A stretch of 64,000 bases of DNA from Halanaeroarchaeum sulfurireducens (GCF_001011115.1 NZ_CP008874.1:1116001-1180000), one strand, 5' to 3'. Counted from the first letter of the stretch, positions 26,645 through 35,376 are shown. The notes: a model not told the origin generated them from the sequence alone. A program made the numbers and translations.

Positions 26645-27163
26645 CTATGTGGTAACTCCGAGGTCAGACCGAAGCGCATCGATGCGGTCGTCGACGGCAT
26701 CGATGATGGCGTCGTTGCCCATCGCATCGAGTTCCGAGCCGCACTCGGGGCACTCGAACCCAAGGTCCATTGCCTCGCCGAATTCGAACCGAATCGAACA
26801 CACCTCACAGAGATAGAACTCGTTCATCTCCTCGTACTCCCGACGATCCTCCAGTGCGTCGAGCAATCGGACCATCTCGTCGTGGAGGTTCCCCGGAATA
26901 TTGTCGTATTCGAACGTCCAGAGGTACGTGAGCCAGCCGGAGTCCTCGTCACGCACCCGTCTGTACATCGCCAGATCGTTCTCGTAGAGGATGAACAGCG
27001 CGCGTCGGACGTCGTTCAACTCCAGTCCAAGCCGTTCGGCCAGTTCCTCGTCGGTCACCTCACCGTCCGGCGGAGCCGCGGCCACGGGCATGCCCTTGGG
27101 CCCCACCAGTTCGTTAAGGTATTTCTGGACCACGGGGTCCTCCAGCAAGTCCTCAAAAGCCAT
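26645..27163 (-). CDS. tfe: Transcription factor E (TFE, TFIIE-alpha homologue)
   Basis: The 172-residue protein has an N-terminal winged helix (VTDEELAERLGLELNDVRRALFILYENDL), a linker with WTFEYDNIP, and a C-terminal zinc ribbon with Cys119, Cys122, Cys138 and Cys141 (YLCEVC, FECPEC). TFE helps RNA polymerase open the promoter and stabilises the transcription bubble with TBP and TFB. It is the first gene of a set with DUF2110 and the DUF5803 lipoprotein. Confidence 0.95.
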   Translation of the reverse strand: MAFEDLLEDPVVQKYLNELVGPKGMPVAAAPPDGEVTDEELAERLGLELNDVRRALFILYENDLAMYRRVRDEDSGWLTYLWTFEYDNIPGNLHDEMVRLLDALEDRREYEEMNEFYLCEVCSIRFEFGEAMDLGFECPECGSELDAMGNDAIIDAVDDRIDALRSDLGVTT

Positions 27164-27207
27164 TGGTGTTATTTCCCAGTCGCACGACCATTAACCTTGT
27201 GAGACGC

Positions 27208-27744
27208 CTACTCGGTATCGACGACTCGCTTTCCGGTTTCCCTCGGGACGACGCGACTCTCCGCGTCGGTCCACTCGCGGTCGAGTTCCCGCCCGTCGTA
27301 GAGGCGATCGAGGAAGACGGCGAGTCCGGCGACCTCCGAGTGTGGTTGGTTGGTCACGCCCACGTTCCAGTCGGCCTCCTCGTACACCGAGAACGGCACC
27401 TTCTCCGACCCCACGACGACCAGCAGGGACTGACTCGCGTGGCGCTCGCGGATCTCGGCTTCGACCGCCTGGATTTGCTCCCCGTACATCGTCAGGTGAA
27501 CGACCGTTCCCTCCCAGTCCCGGATGGTGGCGTGTTGCTCGTCGGTTCGGGCGACATCGAAGGGGCCGCCGAAGCGGTCGGTGATGTCTCGAACGGTCTC
27601 GACGGCGTCCGTCGCATTCTCCGGATAGATGACCCGGTCCGCCCCCAGCGCCCGGGCGGTTAGCCCGACGTGTGTCGTCATCCTGTCGTCGCGACCCGGG
27701 CGATGTCCCAGCCGTAAGACCGCGACGTCGGGTTCTCCCTGCAT
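27208..27744 (-). CDS. trm56: tRNA (cytidine(56)-2'-O)-methyltransferase
   Basis: This 178-residue SPOUT-class enzyme of COG1303 (aTrm56) begins with VAVLRLGHRPGRDDRMTTHVGLTARALGAD. It has the knotted C-terminal region VVVGSEKVPFSVYEEADWNVGVTNQPHSEVAGLAVFLD. It methylates C56 of the T-loop of archaeal tRNAs. It is divergent from the epimerase gene, with 89 bp between the start codons. Confidence 0.93.
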   Translation of the reverse strand: MQGEPDVAVLRLGHRPGRDDRMTTHVGLTARALGADRVIYPENATDAVETVRDITDRFGGPFDVARTDEQHATIRDWEGTVVHLTMYGEQIQAVEAEIRERHASQSLLVVVGSEKVPFSVYEEADWNVGVTNQPHSEVAGLAVFLDRLYDGRELDREWTDAESRVVPRETGKRVVDTE

Positions 27745-27833
27745 ACCGGATAGTACACGGAGACGCCGTTAGGGATTTCGTTCGTCGCCGTCGAGACCGG
27801 AACGCACTTCCTTACCCCCTCGTACCCACGAAC

Positions 27834-28772
27834 ATGGAACTCTCCGGTAAGCGAGTCGTCGTGACCGGTGGAGCGGGTCTCGTCGGATCGCACCTCGCAG
27901 CCGCGCTCGCACCGGACAACGACGTCCTCGTGGTTGACGACCTTTCGAAAGGCACTCGCGAGCAGGTCCCCGAAGGGGTCGAGTTCGCGAAGCGCGACGT
28001 CCGATCCGAGACGGCCGTCGCGGACGTCATCACCGAGGACGTCGATATCGTCTTTCACTTCGCGGCCTATACCGACACGAACCACGCCGAGCCCCGAACG
28101 CTGTTCGAGGAGAACACCGAGATGACCTACACCGTGCTCGAACGGATGCGCGAGGTTGGCGTCGACACTGTCGTGTTCACGTCCTCCTCGACGGTGTACG
28201 GCGAGGCACCGATGCCCACGTCCGAGGAGTTCGCCCCCCTCGAACCGATCAGCATCTACGGGGCGGGCAAACTTGCCGATGAGGGCCTGGTCTCGACGTT
28301 CGCCCACTCGTACGGGATCGACGCTGTGATCGTTCGGTTCGCCAACATCGTGGGCCCCCACCAGCGGGGAAACGTCATCCCCGACTTCATCGAAAAACTC
28401 CTGGAGGACCCCGACACACTGGAGATACTGGGGGACGGCCGCCAGGAGAAGTCCTACATGCACGTCGAACAGTGCATCGACGCGATGTCCTACGTCGTCG
28501 AACACGCCGACGAGGAGTGCACTATCGTTAATCTGGGGACGAAGACCACGACATCGGTCACCGACATCGCCGACATCGTCGCCGACGAACTCGACGTGGA
28601 CCCGACCTACGAGTTCACCGGTGGTCGACGCGGCTGGACCGGTGACGTTCCGAAGATGCGCCTCTCCATCGAGAAGCTCGAATCGCTCGGTTGGGAACCG
28701 GCGGAGACGAGCGACGAAGCCGTTCGACGGGCGACCAAACAGCTCGTGCGCGAACTTCGCCCCGAGAGCTAA
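27834..28772 (+). CDS. NAD-dependent sugar epimerase/dehydratase (SDR)
   Basis: The 312-residue extended SDR has the NAD motif VTGGAGLVGSHLA, the active-site Ser in FTSSSTVYGEA and the YxxxK motif (SIYGAGKLADE). The C-terminal part PTYEFTGGRRGWTGDVPKM is typical of UDP-glucose 4-epimerase-like proteins. It probably makes a nucleotide sugar for glycan or S-layer decoration; the exact sugar is unknown. Start at ATG 27834; the longer upstream frame is GC-skewed noise within the trm56 promoter. Confidence 0.88.
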   Translation: MELSGKRVVVTGGAGLVGSHLAAALAPDNDVLVVDDLSKGTREQVPEGVEFAKRDVRSETAVADVITEDVDIVFHFAAYTDTNHAEPRTLFEENTEMTYTVLERMREVGVDTVVFTSSSTVYGEAPMPTSEEFAPLEPISIYGAGKLADEGLVSTFAHSYGIDAVIVRFANIVGPHQRGNVIPDFIEKLLEDPDTLEILGDGRQEKSYMHVEQCIDAMSYVVEHADEECTIVNLGTKTTTSVTDIADIVADELDVDPTYEFTGGRRGWTGDVPKMRLSIEKLESLGWEPAETSDEAVRRATKQLVRELRPES

Positions 28773-28822
28773 TCCGGCCACTCGCAGAAGGGTTTTTGGT
28801 CGTTCTCGTGGGAAGGTAAAGC

Positions 28823-29254
28823 ATGGATCACGAAGCGACGGTGCGGGGGGTCGCCGTGACGGACGAAGAGGAACAAGTACCCGCCGTCATCCTCGACGTC
28901 AGGGACGAGGTCCTCCCCGTCTTCGTGACAGCCGATCAGGCCCAGTCGATACAGATCGCACTCTCGCCCGATACGTTCGATCGACCGCTCACCCACGACC
29001 TGTTCATCGAGATGCTCACGGAGTTCGGCGGGGCCGTCGACCGCGTTCGGGTTGACGAACTGAACGAGGGAACGTTCTACGGAAAACTCGACGTCGAGCG
29101 ATATGGGGAGGGCCAACGGTCCGAGATCAGCTTCGACGTCAGACCGAGCGACGCGATCGCCATCGCGGTGCGCGTGGACGTTCCGATCTTCGTTGCCGAC
29201 GAAATCGTCGAGGCGGCGGGTCAGTCCCCGGATTCGATCACGTTCGAAGAGTGA
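28823..29254 (+). CDS. Bifunctional nuclease domain protein (DUF151)
   Basis: The 143-residue protein carries the BFN/DUF151 pattern: VPAVILDVRDEVLPVFVTADQAQSIQIAL, HDLFIEMLTEFG, GTFYGKLDV and a terminal RPSDAIAIAVRVDVPIFVADE. Plant and bacterial relatives have been reported to have RNase and DNase activity. It follows the epimerase after 50 bp. Its TGA abuts the stop of the opposing methyltransferase gene (TGATCA at 29252-29257). Confidence 0.9.
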   Translation: MDHEATVRGVAVTDEEEQVPAVILDVRDEVLPVFVTADQAQSIQIALSPDTFDRPLTHDLFIEMLTEFGGAVDRVRVDELNEGTFYGKLDVERYGEGQRSEISFDVRPSDAIAIAVRVDVPIFVADEIVEAAGQSPDSITFEE

Positions 29255-29818
29255 TCACGCCGATCGGATGGCGGTGACGAAGAAGGTTTCCGGGCGACCA
29301 CGATAGTGCTCGACCTCGAACCCGGCCCTCTCGATTTCCGCGACGGCCGTCTCCGGGCCGACGCGAGCGTGAACCGGTGGACCCCGTTCCCCCTGGCCGT
29401 CCTGGGACCAGTCCACGACGACGAATCGGGCCCCGGGGCGCAAGACGCGCCAGATCTCCGACAGGGCTTCGTCCGTGTCGAACTCGTGGAACGTCATCGT
29501 GGTGTACGCCGCGTCGAAGGTTGCGTCGTCGAAAGGCATGTCGTCGACGCCCGCGGTCACGATATCGACGTTCTCGGGTATGCCCGTCGACCGGAAGTGG
29601 TCGTGCATCTCGGGCTGGAGATCGACGGCGTGCACCGAATCAACGAACGGGGCCACGTCCCGGGTGTAAAATCCCGTCCCGCTCCCCAGATCGAGCATCG
29701 CATCGTCCGACGCCGGGGCCAGTGCACCGACGAGTTCGTCCCGCGAGAGGTACCGATACCTGACGATTTCCTCTAAACTTTCGGCGGCGGCCGGGTCGAA
29801 CGTGTGATCGTTTCCCAT
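29255..29818 (-). CDS. Class I SAM-dependent methyltransferase
   Basis: This 187-residue protein has motif I LDLGSGTGFYTRDVAPFV, an acidic second strand (VHAVDLQPEM), MPFDDATFDAAYTTMTFHEF as motif II/post II and LRPGARFVVVDW as motif III. It belongs to the methyltransf_11 type with unknown acceptor. Start at ATG 29818 (MGNDHTFDP), nine codons inside the longest frame. It is the last chromosomal gene before the IS1341-type element. Confidence 0.87.
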   Translation of the reverse strand: MGNDHTFDPAAAESLEEIVRYRYLSRDELVGALAPASDDAMLDLGSGTGFYTRDVAPFVDSVHAVDLQPEMHDHFRSTGIPENVDIVTAGVDDMPFDDATFDAAYTTMTFHEFDTDEALSEIWRVLRPGARFVVVDWSQDGQGERGPPVHARVGPETAVAEIERAGFEVEHYRGRPETFFVTAIRSA

Positions 29819-29869
29819 CGTCAACCATCCGGGACCGACTGGCAAATGCGTTGGGAAGAGCCAACCCCG

Positions 29870-31335
29870 AAGATTATGTGGGGTACAGGCGCAAAACCCC
29901 GCCGTTCACAGTAGGTGACGAAGTACCTCAATTCCGTAGTATTTACAAGCGGTCTAGGAGAATGCCGGGGCTTGACCCGGGGTTGAATCCGATAGGCAGG
30001 GATACAAACCATTAAATGAACACTTCACTAATCAAAAGACAGCGATGGAGTACAGTCACCGCTACCCCATATATCCTACACAAGAGGTAGCGGCTGAACT
30101 GGAACGTCACATCGACATTCATCGCCAAGCGTACAACTACACCCGGTACGAGTACGAGAACGTGGATGCCGAGGATATCGGCTCCGCGTACAAACACCAC
30201 TACCGACTTCCCGACTGGAAAAGCGAGTTCCCCGTCCTCTCAGAGGTCAATTCAAAGGCTCTGCAACGAACCGTTACACGGTTCTATCAGAACCTCTCGA
30301 ACCTGAAAACCCAGAAAAAGAACGGCAACAAGGTCGGGAAGCTCAAGTGGAAGTCGCCACGGGAGTTTCAGAGTATGACGTATTCGCAGTCCGGTTTCGA
30401 ACTCAAAAACACGAGTGGCCGACGTGCGAGCCTCTGGCTCTCCAAAATCGGAGACATCAAACTCCGCTACCACCGCGAAATCCCTGACGAAGCGGACATC
30501 AAAGAAGTCACCATCAAAAAAGAGACGACCGGCGAGTGGTTCGTCTCGTTCGGCCTCGAAACCGACGACGCTGACGTACCCGAGAAACCCGCGATGGACG
30601 AGTTAGATTCCACCAACAGCGTGGGTATCGACCTCGGTATCCTCAACTACATTCACACCAGCGACGGCAAGACGGTGGATTGGCTCGACCTCGAAGATGA
30701 GTACGAGCGACTCCGCCGCGAGCAACGCAAGTTCTCACGGAAGCAGAAAGGGTCGAACAACTACGAGAAACAGCGTCGGGAAGTGGCGAGGGTCAAGCGT
30801 CACATCCGACGAAAGGTGCTTGACTACCAGCACAAGATTACGACGTGGCTCGTCCGTGAGTACGACGCAGTTTTTGTCGAGGATTTGAACGTGAAGGGGA
30901 TGCTGGAAGACTCGCACAACGCTCGCAACAAGCAGGACGCGGCGTGGCGACAGTTCATATCCTTGCTCGACTACAAAGCCGACCTGTACGGCTGTCACGT
31001 CGTGCAGATTGAACCTGAGGGGACGACGAAAGAGTGTGCGTCCTGCGGTGTAGAGACAGCGAAGCCCATCTGGGTGCGGGAACACTCTTGCCCGTCGTGT
31101 GGGTTCGAGTGTGATCGTGACGCGAACGCGGCGATGAATGTCCTGCAACGCGGGTTTTCTGAGTTAGGGCTGGGATGGCCCGAAGACACGCCTGTGGAGA
31201 CTGCGCTCCCTACGGACACCACCTCGGTGTCTGCAAAGCGCGTCATCGAAGTAGGAAGCCTCGGGTCGTTCGAGAGAGCGAAGCCCTCTCGTGATGACGA
31301 GACGCCTTCGGCGTCTCGAACCACTTGACCCCGAG
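29870..31335 (+). mobile_element. IS1341-type (IS200/IS605 family) element, tnpB only
   Basis: The element consists of a left-end region without genes (about 29870-30044), an intact tnpB and a right end that coincides with the tnpB stop. The left end carries the stem GCCGGGG-CTTGA-CCCGGGGT-like structure around 29963-29977. The right end carries the perfect hairpin GAGACGCC-TTC-GGCGTCTC (31301-31319), typical of the structured ends that IS605-family elements use in place of terminal inverted repeats. No tnpA is present. Exact edges are estimates. Confidence 0.65.
30045..31328 (+). CDS. tnpB: TnpB RNA-guided nuclease (OrfB), apparently intact
   Basis: The 427-residue TnpB has the split RuvC triad intact: Asp196 (GIDLGIL), Glu279 (FVEDLN) and Asp359 (CDRDANAAMN). 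The zinc finger uses Cys331, Cys334, Cys349 and Cys352. The N-terminal helical region (YPTQEVAAELERHIDIHRQ) is normal. A tail of about 60 residues after the last RuvC motif overlaps the element's right end. TnpB uses an omega-RNA copied from the element's 3' end to cut DNA, keeping the element in place. The guide part would come from the sequence just beyond 31328. Codon use is slightly less GC-rich than in neighbours. Confidence 0.93.
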   Translation: MEYSHRYPIYPTQEVAAELERHIDIHRQAYNYTRYEYENVDAEDIGSAYKHHYRLPDWKSEFPVLSEVNSKALQRTVTRFYQNLSNLKTQKKNGNKVGKLKWKSPREFQSMTYSQSGFELKNTSGRRASLWLSKIGDIKLRYHREIPDEADIKEVTIKKETTGEWFVSFGLETDDADVPEKPAMDELDSTNSVGIDLGILNYIHTSDGKTVDWLDLEDEYERLRREQRKFSRKQKGSNNYEKQRREVARVKRHIRRKVLDYQHKITTWLVREYDAVFVEDLNVKGMLEDSHNARNKQDAAWRQFISLLDYKADLYGCHVVQIEPEGTTKECASCGVETAKPIWVREHSCPSCGFECDRDANAAMNVLQRGFSELGLGWPEDTPVETALPTDTTSVSAKRVIEVGSLGSFERAKPSRDDETPSASRTT

Positions 31336-32058
31336 GCGATTCACGACCGACTCTTCGCGTCCCAATATGGGCCCGCAGCGAGTTCGTATCTGACCGACGA
31401 CTATCGGAGCGCCAGAGTCGTCTACGATATCGAAAGCGACGCCTCTCAGGCGGAAGCGGCCGGTGCCGCGAGGGACCTCGCAGCCAGGTATCGCCTTCCG
31501 GCCGTCGGTACTGGCCAGACGGTGGTCTTCCAGGAGGTGGCGGATTCCATTCTGGCATCCGCGGTCTCCAGTCTCGCCACCGCCCTGGCTGGCGCGGCGG
31601 TGTTTCTGATCGTGATCTACCGCCTGCTCGAGGACAGTGGCAGCCTCGGGATCGTCAACCTCGTGCCCATTCTGGTCACGCTCGCGCTCGTTCTCGGAAC
31701 GATGCGGCTGATCGATATGCCCTTCAACGCGATGACGGCGACAGTCCTCTCGATCGCGCTCGGGCTCGGGACGGACTACTCCGCGCACATGACCCACCGG
31801 TTCGTCGACGAGTTCGACGGCACGAACCGCGAGGGTGCCCTCGAGGCCACCGTGATGGGTACGGGGGGTGCGCTAACGGGGAGCATGCTCACGACGGCCT
31901 CGGGCATCGGCGTTTTGGTCCTGTCGATCACACCGATTCTGGGGCAGTTCGGAACGATCATGGCCATTTCGATCGTCTATTCGTACCTCACGGCCATGCT
32001 GGTGACCCCCTCGGCGGTGGTCGTCTGGGTCAGGCTCGGCGGGTTCTCCCTTCCCTGA
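31291..32058 (+). pseudogene. 5'-truncated RND/MMPL-type transporter (C-terminal part)
   Basis: From about 31327 the frame encodes the last 240 or so residues of an RND-superfamily exporter: a short periplasmic-type segment, then about five membrane helices with SIALGLGTDYSAHMTHRFVD, GALTGSMLTTASGIGVLVLS and a final helix. The N-terminal half is missing, and the sequence before it is the right end of the IS element. ATGs at 31291 and 31294 lie inside the element, so a chimeric short protein could be made. The missing half is not upstream of the element in this window, which implies deletion or rearrangement. Confidence 0.8.
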
Positions 32059-32068
32059 GACCGCCAGC

Positions 32069-32971
32069 TCACTGGGTGGAGTCTTCCGAGGCGTCCTTCC
32101 ATTCACCGATACCAAGCGGATCGAGGTGGACGTGAACGTCGCCGACGTTCGGCAACGAGAGCACGCGATCTCGCAGTTCCATCTCGACGCGATGGGCGTC
32201 GGTCAGCGATAGATCGCCGGCAATCTCTGCGTGGAACTCGACCTCGATGGTGGGGCCGACGTAGTGACAGCGAAGGTCGTGGACACCCTCGACCGCGGGA
32301 TGGGACCGAATCGTCGACCGGATCTCGTCGAGTTTCTCCATCGGTGGGGCGCTACCGACGAGGTAGTCGACGTTCTCCCGCATGATCAAAAGGCCTTCCC
32401 GGAGGACGAGCGTGCTGACCAGACCTCCCGCGATAGCATCGAGGACGGGATAGCCGATCGCCGCACCGAAGACGCCCACGACCGCGGCCATCGACGTGTA
32501 GACGTCGTTGAGCGCGTCCTTCCCGAGCGCGTCGAGCGCGGGAGATCCGAGCGACCGGTTCGATCGTTCGGTGTACCAGTAGACGACGATCATGTCGAGA
32601 ATCGCAAAGGCGAGCCCCCCGACGAGATAGGGGCTGTAGACGACGGACGGCCCCTCGATGATCCCGGTTCCGGAGTCCCAGAGCAGTTTGAACGCGAGAA
32701 GGACGAGTGTCGCCCCGACGAACAACGCCGTCAACGGCTCGACCCGTTCGTGTCCGTGTGGATGGCCCCGATCCGGTCCTTCGAACGCCAATCGACCCCA
32801 GACGAGGACGATGACGCTCGCGAGCAAGTCGGCCAGTGAGTGGGCTGCGTCCGCGATGAGAGCCAGACTTCCGAACGTGAGACCGATGGCACCCTCCACG
32901 ACGATCTTCGCCACGTTCCCGACGACGTTCACCCACGACGTGCGAACGAACGTCCATCGGTCTTCGTCCAT
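32069..32971 (-). CDS. Cation diffusion facilitator transporter
   Basis: The 300-residue CDF protein has six membrane helices and a cytoplasmic ferredoxin-like C-terminal domain (about 205-290). Helix 2 carries the metal site Asp41, His44, Asp48 (LIADAAHSLADLL). A His-rich loop GHPHGHERVEP follows helix 3. The helix-5 site is DALGKDALND, where an expected His is replaced by Lys, so zinc may not be the cargo; Mn, Fe or Co are alternatives. It exports divalent cations in exchange for protons. Confidence 0.9.
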   Translation of the reverse strand: MDEDRWTFVRTSWVNVVGNVAKIVVEGAIGLTFGSLALIADAAHSLADLLASVIVLVWGRLAFEGPDRGHPHGHERVEPLTALFVGATLVLLAFKLLWDSGTGIIEGPSVVYSPYLVGGLAFAILDMIVVYWYTERSNRSLGSPALDALGKDALNDVYTSMAAVVGVFGAAIGYPVLDAIAGGLVSTLVLREGLLIMRENVDYLVGSAPPMEKLDEIRSTIRSHPAVEGVHDLRCHYVGPTIEVEFHAEIAGDLSLTDAHRVEMELRDRVLSLPNVGDVHVHLDPLGIGEWKDASEDSTQ

Positions 32972-33073
32972 CGCACCAATGTGTGCGCCCCGTGGATTTG
33001 AGCGTTGTGTTGGTCGGGACGGTTTCGCCGAGATACCGCAATGCGTAGAGGACCTGAATGCCTATTCGGGACC

Positions 33074-33508
33074 ATGCCCGACCGAGTGACCCACGACCAT
33101 CCGACGATCGAAACGCTCGACGCCACCCTCGGGCGCTACGGGGGGACTCACCGGCCCGAAATCCGCCTCCCTCCGACCGACGCCGTCCCCACCGGGACTG
33201 TGATCAGGGTCGTACTCGACGGGACCGAGTATCGCTCCCAGATCGAAGCTGGATCCGACGGGGGTCCGGTTATCAGGGGTGCGTACGAGACGCCTCGGCT
33301 GGCCCGGAATCCGGGAACGGCGACGGACGCGCTGAAACCGTGGGTCGACGAGCGAGACCTCGAGTTCGGGCGTACCGTCCACGTCGACGTCATCGATGCC
33401 GGTCACGCGGTCGGCCTTCGGGCCCCGGGTGAGGCTGCTACCTACGCGTCGACATCGTCGCCGGCCGACAGTCTCGCGGCTATCGCAGAAGACCTCGAAG
33501 ACCAGTGA
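33074..33508 (+). CDS. Conserved haloarchaeal protein (DUF7112-like)
   Basis: This 144-residue soluble protein begins MPDRVTHDHPTIETLDATLG and is beta-rich (TGTVIRVVLDGTEYRSQI, FGRTVHVDVIDAGHAVGLR). It ends with a short acidic helix. I start at the ATG at 33074 rather than an upstream GTG. I recall it as a haloarchaea-specific family (probably DUF7112) without known function. It precedes the tfb gene but is separated from it by 233 bp with tfb's own promoters. Confidence 0.75.
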   Translation: MPDRVTHDHPTIETLDATLGRYGGTHRPEIRLPPTDAVPTGTVIRVVLDGTEYRSQIEAGSDGGPVIRGAYETPRLARNPGTATDALKPWVDERDLEFGRTVHVDVIDAGHAVGLRAPGEAATYASTSSPADSLAAIAEDLEDQ

Positions 33509-33657
33509 GTGGGCCACCGACACACTTTTATGCGTGTTGGTGTGCCATGGTAAACGTCCACATATTCTTAGGCATCCCAAAAGGTGCAGATTTCGCCGCT
33601 TTCGCGTCCTGTCTGTCCTATCTCTCATGAATGACCAGGTGGTATCTGAGCAAAAGG

Positions 33658-33712
33658 TTTATATGGTTTACGGTGTTACATGAGATAAGGAACACCACGG
33701 AGGTAGTTTATA
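33658..33712 (+). promoter_or_regulatory. Two TATA boxes before tfb
   Basis: TTTATA occurs at 33658-33663 and again at 33707-33712. The second lies 30 nt before the ATG and fits a leaderless transcript. The first would give a leader of about 55 nt. Two start sites could give basal and conditional expression. Confidence 0.5.
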
Positions 33713-33741
33713 GTTTCCTCCCGATTCCGCCCTGCCCCACC

Positions 33742-34716
33742 ATGAGCAATTCACAAATCAGGACGTTCAACGGCGAAGGCCAGCGAACCGACACCACCGA
33801 AGAGGAAACCACACGCGAAGACGAGTCGACCTGTCCCGAGTGTGCCGGTCACCTCGTCGTCGACGAGGAGCGCGGGGAGACCGTCTGCGAGGAGTGCGGC
33901 CTCGTCGTCGAAGAAGACGAGATCGACCACGGCCCGGAGTGGCGGGCCTTCGACTCCAAAGAGAAGGATCAGAAGTCCCGCGTCGGGGCCCCCACGACCA
34001 ACATGATGCACGACAAGGGCCTCTCGACGAACATCGGGTGGCAAAACAAGGACGCGTACGGTCGTGCCCTCTCCAGCCGCCAGCGCCAGAAGATGCAGCG
34101 GCTCCGAACCTGGAACGAGCGCTTCCGCACACGAAACTCCAAGGAGCGCAACCTCAAGCAGGCCCTCGGTGAGATCGAACGGATGGCCTCCGCCCTCGGA
34201 CTGCCCAAGGAAGTACGCGAGACGTCGTCCGTCATTTATCGACGCGCGCTCGAGGAGGACCTCCTCCCTGGCCGGTCCATCGAGGGCGTCGCGACCGCCT
34301 CGCTGTACGCGTCGGCCCGCCAGATGGGAACGCCGCGGAGTCTCGACGAAGTCGCGACCGTCAGCCGGATCGGCGAAATGGAGTTCAAGCGGACTTACCG
34401 GTATATCGTCCGCGAATTGAGTCTCGAGGTACAGCCGGCCGATCCCGCGAGTTACGTCCCCCGTTTCGCCTCGGAACTGGACCTCGACGAGGAGGTCGAG
34501 CGACGGGCACGGGAACTCCTGAGCACCGCCCAGGAGCACGGGGTCACCAGCGGCAAGAGCCCCGTGGGCCTCGCCGCTGCGGCCATCTACGCGTCGTCGC
34601 TCCTGACAAACAAGAAGGTGACACAGAGTGAGGTCTCGGACGTGACGAACGTAAGCGAAGTCACGATCCGGAACCGGTACCAGGAGCTCCTCGAAGCGGC
34701 CGAAGTTCCGGCCTAG
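33742..34716 (+). CDS. tfb: Transcription initiation factor IIB (TFB)
   Basis: The 324-residue TFB has an N-terminal zinc ribbon (Cys31, Cys34, Cys49, Cys52), the B-reader/linker with PEWRAFDSKEKDQKSRVG, and two cyclin-like repeats (about 130-220 and 225-320) that contact TBP and the BRE. Haloarchaea usually carry several tfb genes; this one has the full layout of a general factor. Start at ATG 33742, because the upstream frame (MTRWYLSKRF) includes the promoter. Its TAG overlaps the opposing DUF1684 gene by CTAG. Confidence 0.96.
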   Translation: MSNSQIRTFNGEGQRTDTTEEETTREDESTCPECAGHLVVDEERGETVCEECGLVVEEDEIDHGPEWRAFDSKEKDQKSRVGAPTTNMMHDKGLSTNIGWQNKDAYGRALSSRQRQKMQRLRTWNERFRTRNSKERNLKQALGEIERMASALGLPKEVRETSSVIYRRALEEDLLPGRSIEGVATASLYASARQMGTPRSLDEVATVSRIGEMEFKRTYRYIVRELSLEVQPADPASYVPRFASELDLDEEVERRARELLSTAQEHGVTSGKSPVGLAAAAIYASSLLTNKKVTQSEVSDVTNVSEVTIRNRYQELLEAAEVPA

Positions 34717-35258
34717 AGCCGTTCACCGGCTCGAATTGCCACGGCCAACTCGTTATTTTCCGGCGGTAGCGCCGACACGTAATCGTCGTCGTACACGCAG
34801 AACGGATGGTACGCGAGGTTGAAATCGAGGGCCACGTCGGCTCCGGTTTCGACGTCATCGACTGACATCGTCACGTAGCGCCCCGTTTTCGCCGTCTCGT
34901 CGCCGCTGGTCGCGTCCCGAAACGGCACGAGCAGTTCGTCGGCACTCGGAGCACGGTAGGCGGTCAGGACGTGATGGTCACCGCCGTAGGAGAACCCCAG
35001 GGTCCCGACACGCTCGTATTCGATTCCGGGACCGCGGTTCGCCGGCAACTCGACGGTCTCGGGGTCCTGGACCCATTGGAGTCTGGCGACGACCCGGGCT
35101 TTCGTATCCAGTGAAAAATACGGTAGGCCGTCGAACGCGTCCCGGTCGTCCTCTGGAATGGGCGAATCGGGATCCGTGGCCAGAAACGCGTCCTTCTCGC
35201 TGCGATACTCGCGAACCCGCTCACGCCAGGCGGATTCGTCGAAATCGGATTCCGGCAT
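34713..35258 (-). CDS. DUF1684 domain protein
   Basis: This 181-residue protein shows the DUF1684 pattern: WRERVREYRSEKDAFLATDPDSPIP, FDGLPYFSLDTKARVVARLQ, and the conserved C-terminal LDFNLAYHPFCVYDDDYVSALPPENNELAVAIRAGE. Family function is unknown; it is widespread in archaea and bacteria. Start at ATG 35258 (MPESDFDES). It is convergent with tfb (4-bp shared end) and divergent from rtcA. Confidence 0.9.
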   Translation of the reverse strand: MPESDFDESAWRERVREYRSEKDAFLATDPDSPIPEDDRDAFDGLPYFSLDTKARVVARLQWVQDPETVELPANRGPGIEYERVGTLGFSYGGDHHVLTAYRAPSADELLVPFRDATSGDETAKTGRYVTMSVDDVETGADVALDFNLAYHPFCVYDDDYVSALPPENNELAVAIRAGERL

Positions 35259-35376
35259 GGGTCGAGGTATCGGACGCGTGCGGGTAACGATGTTGGTGGC
35301 CGATGAGGCCGTCTTCAAATTTCGTTCCGCATCGTGAGGTCTCCGGATTTATCTGCCCCGCCAGCGAAGACCATCC

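Noticed and set aside
29870-30044. Possible tnpA gene or remnant before tnpB
   Set aside because: Only about 170 bp are available, and no HUH motif or Tyr transposase sequence can be read in any frame.
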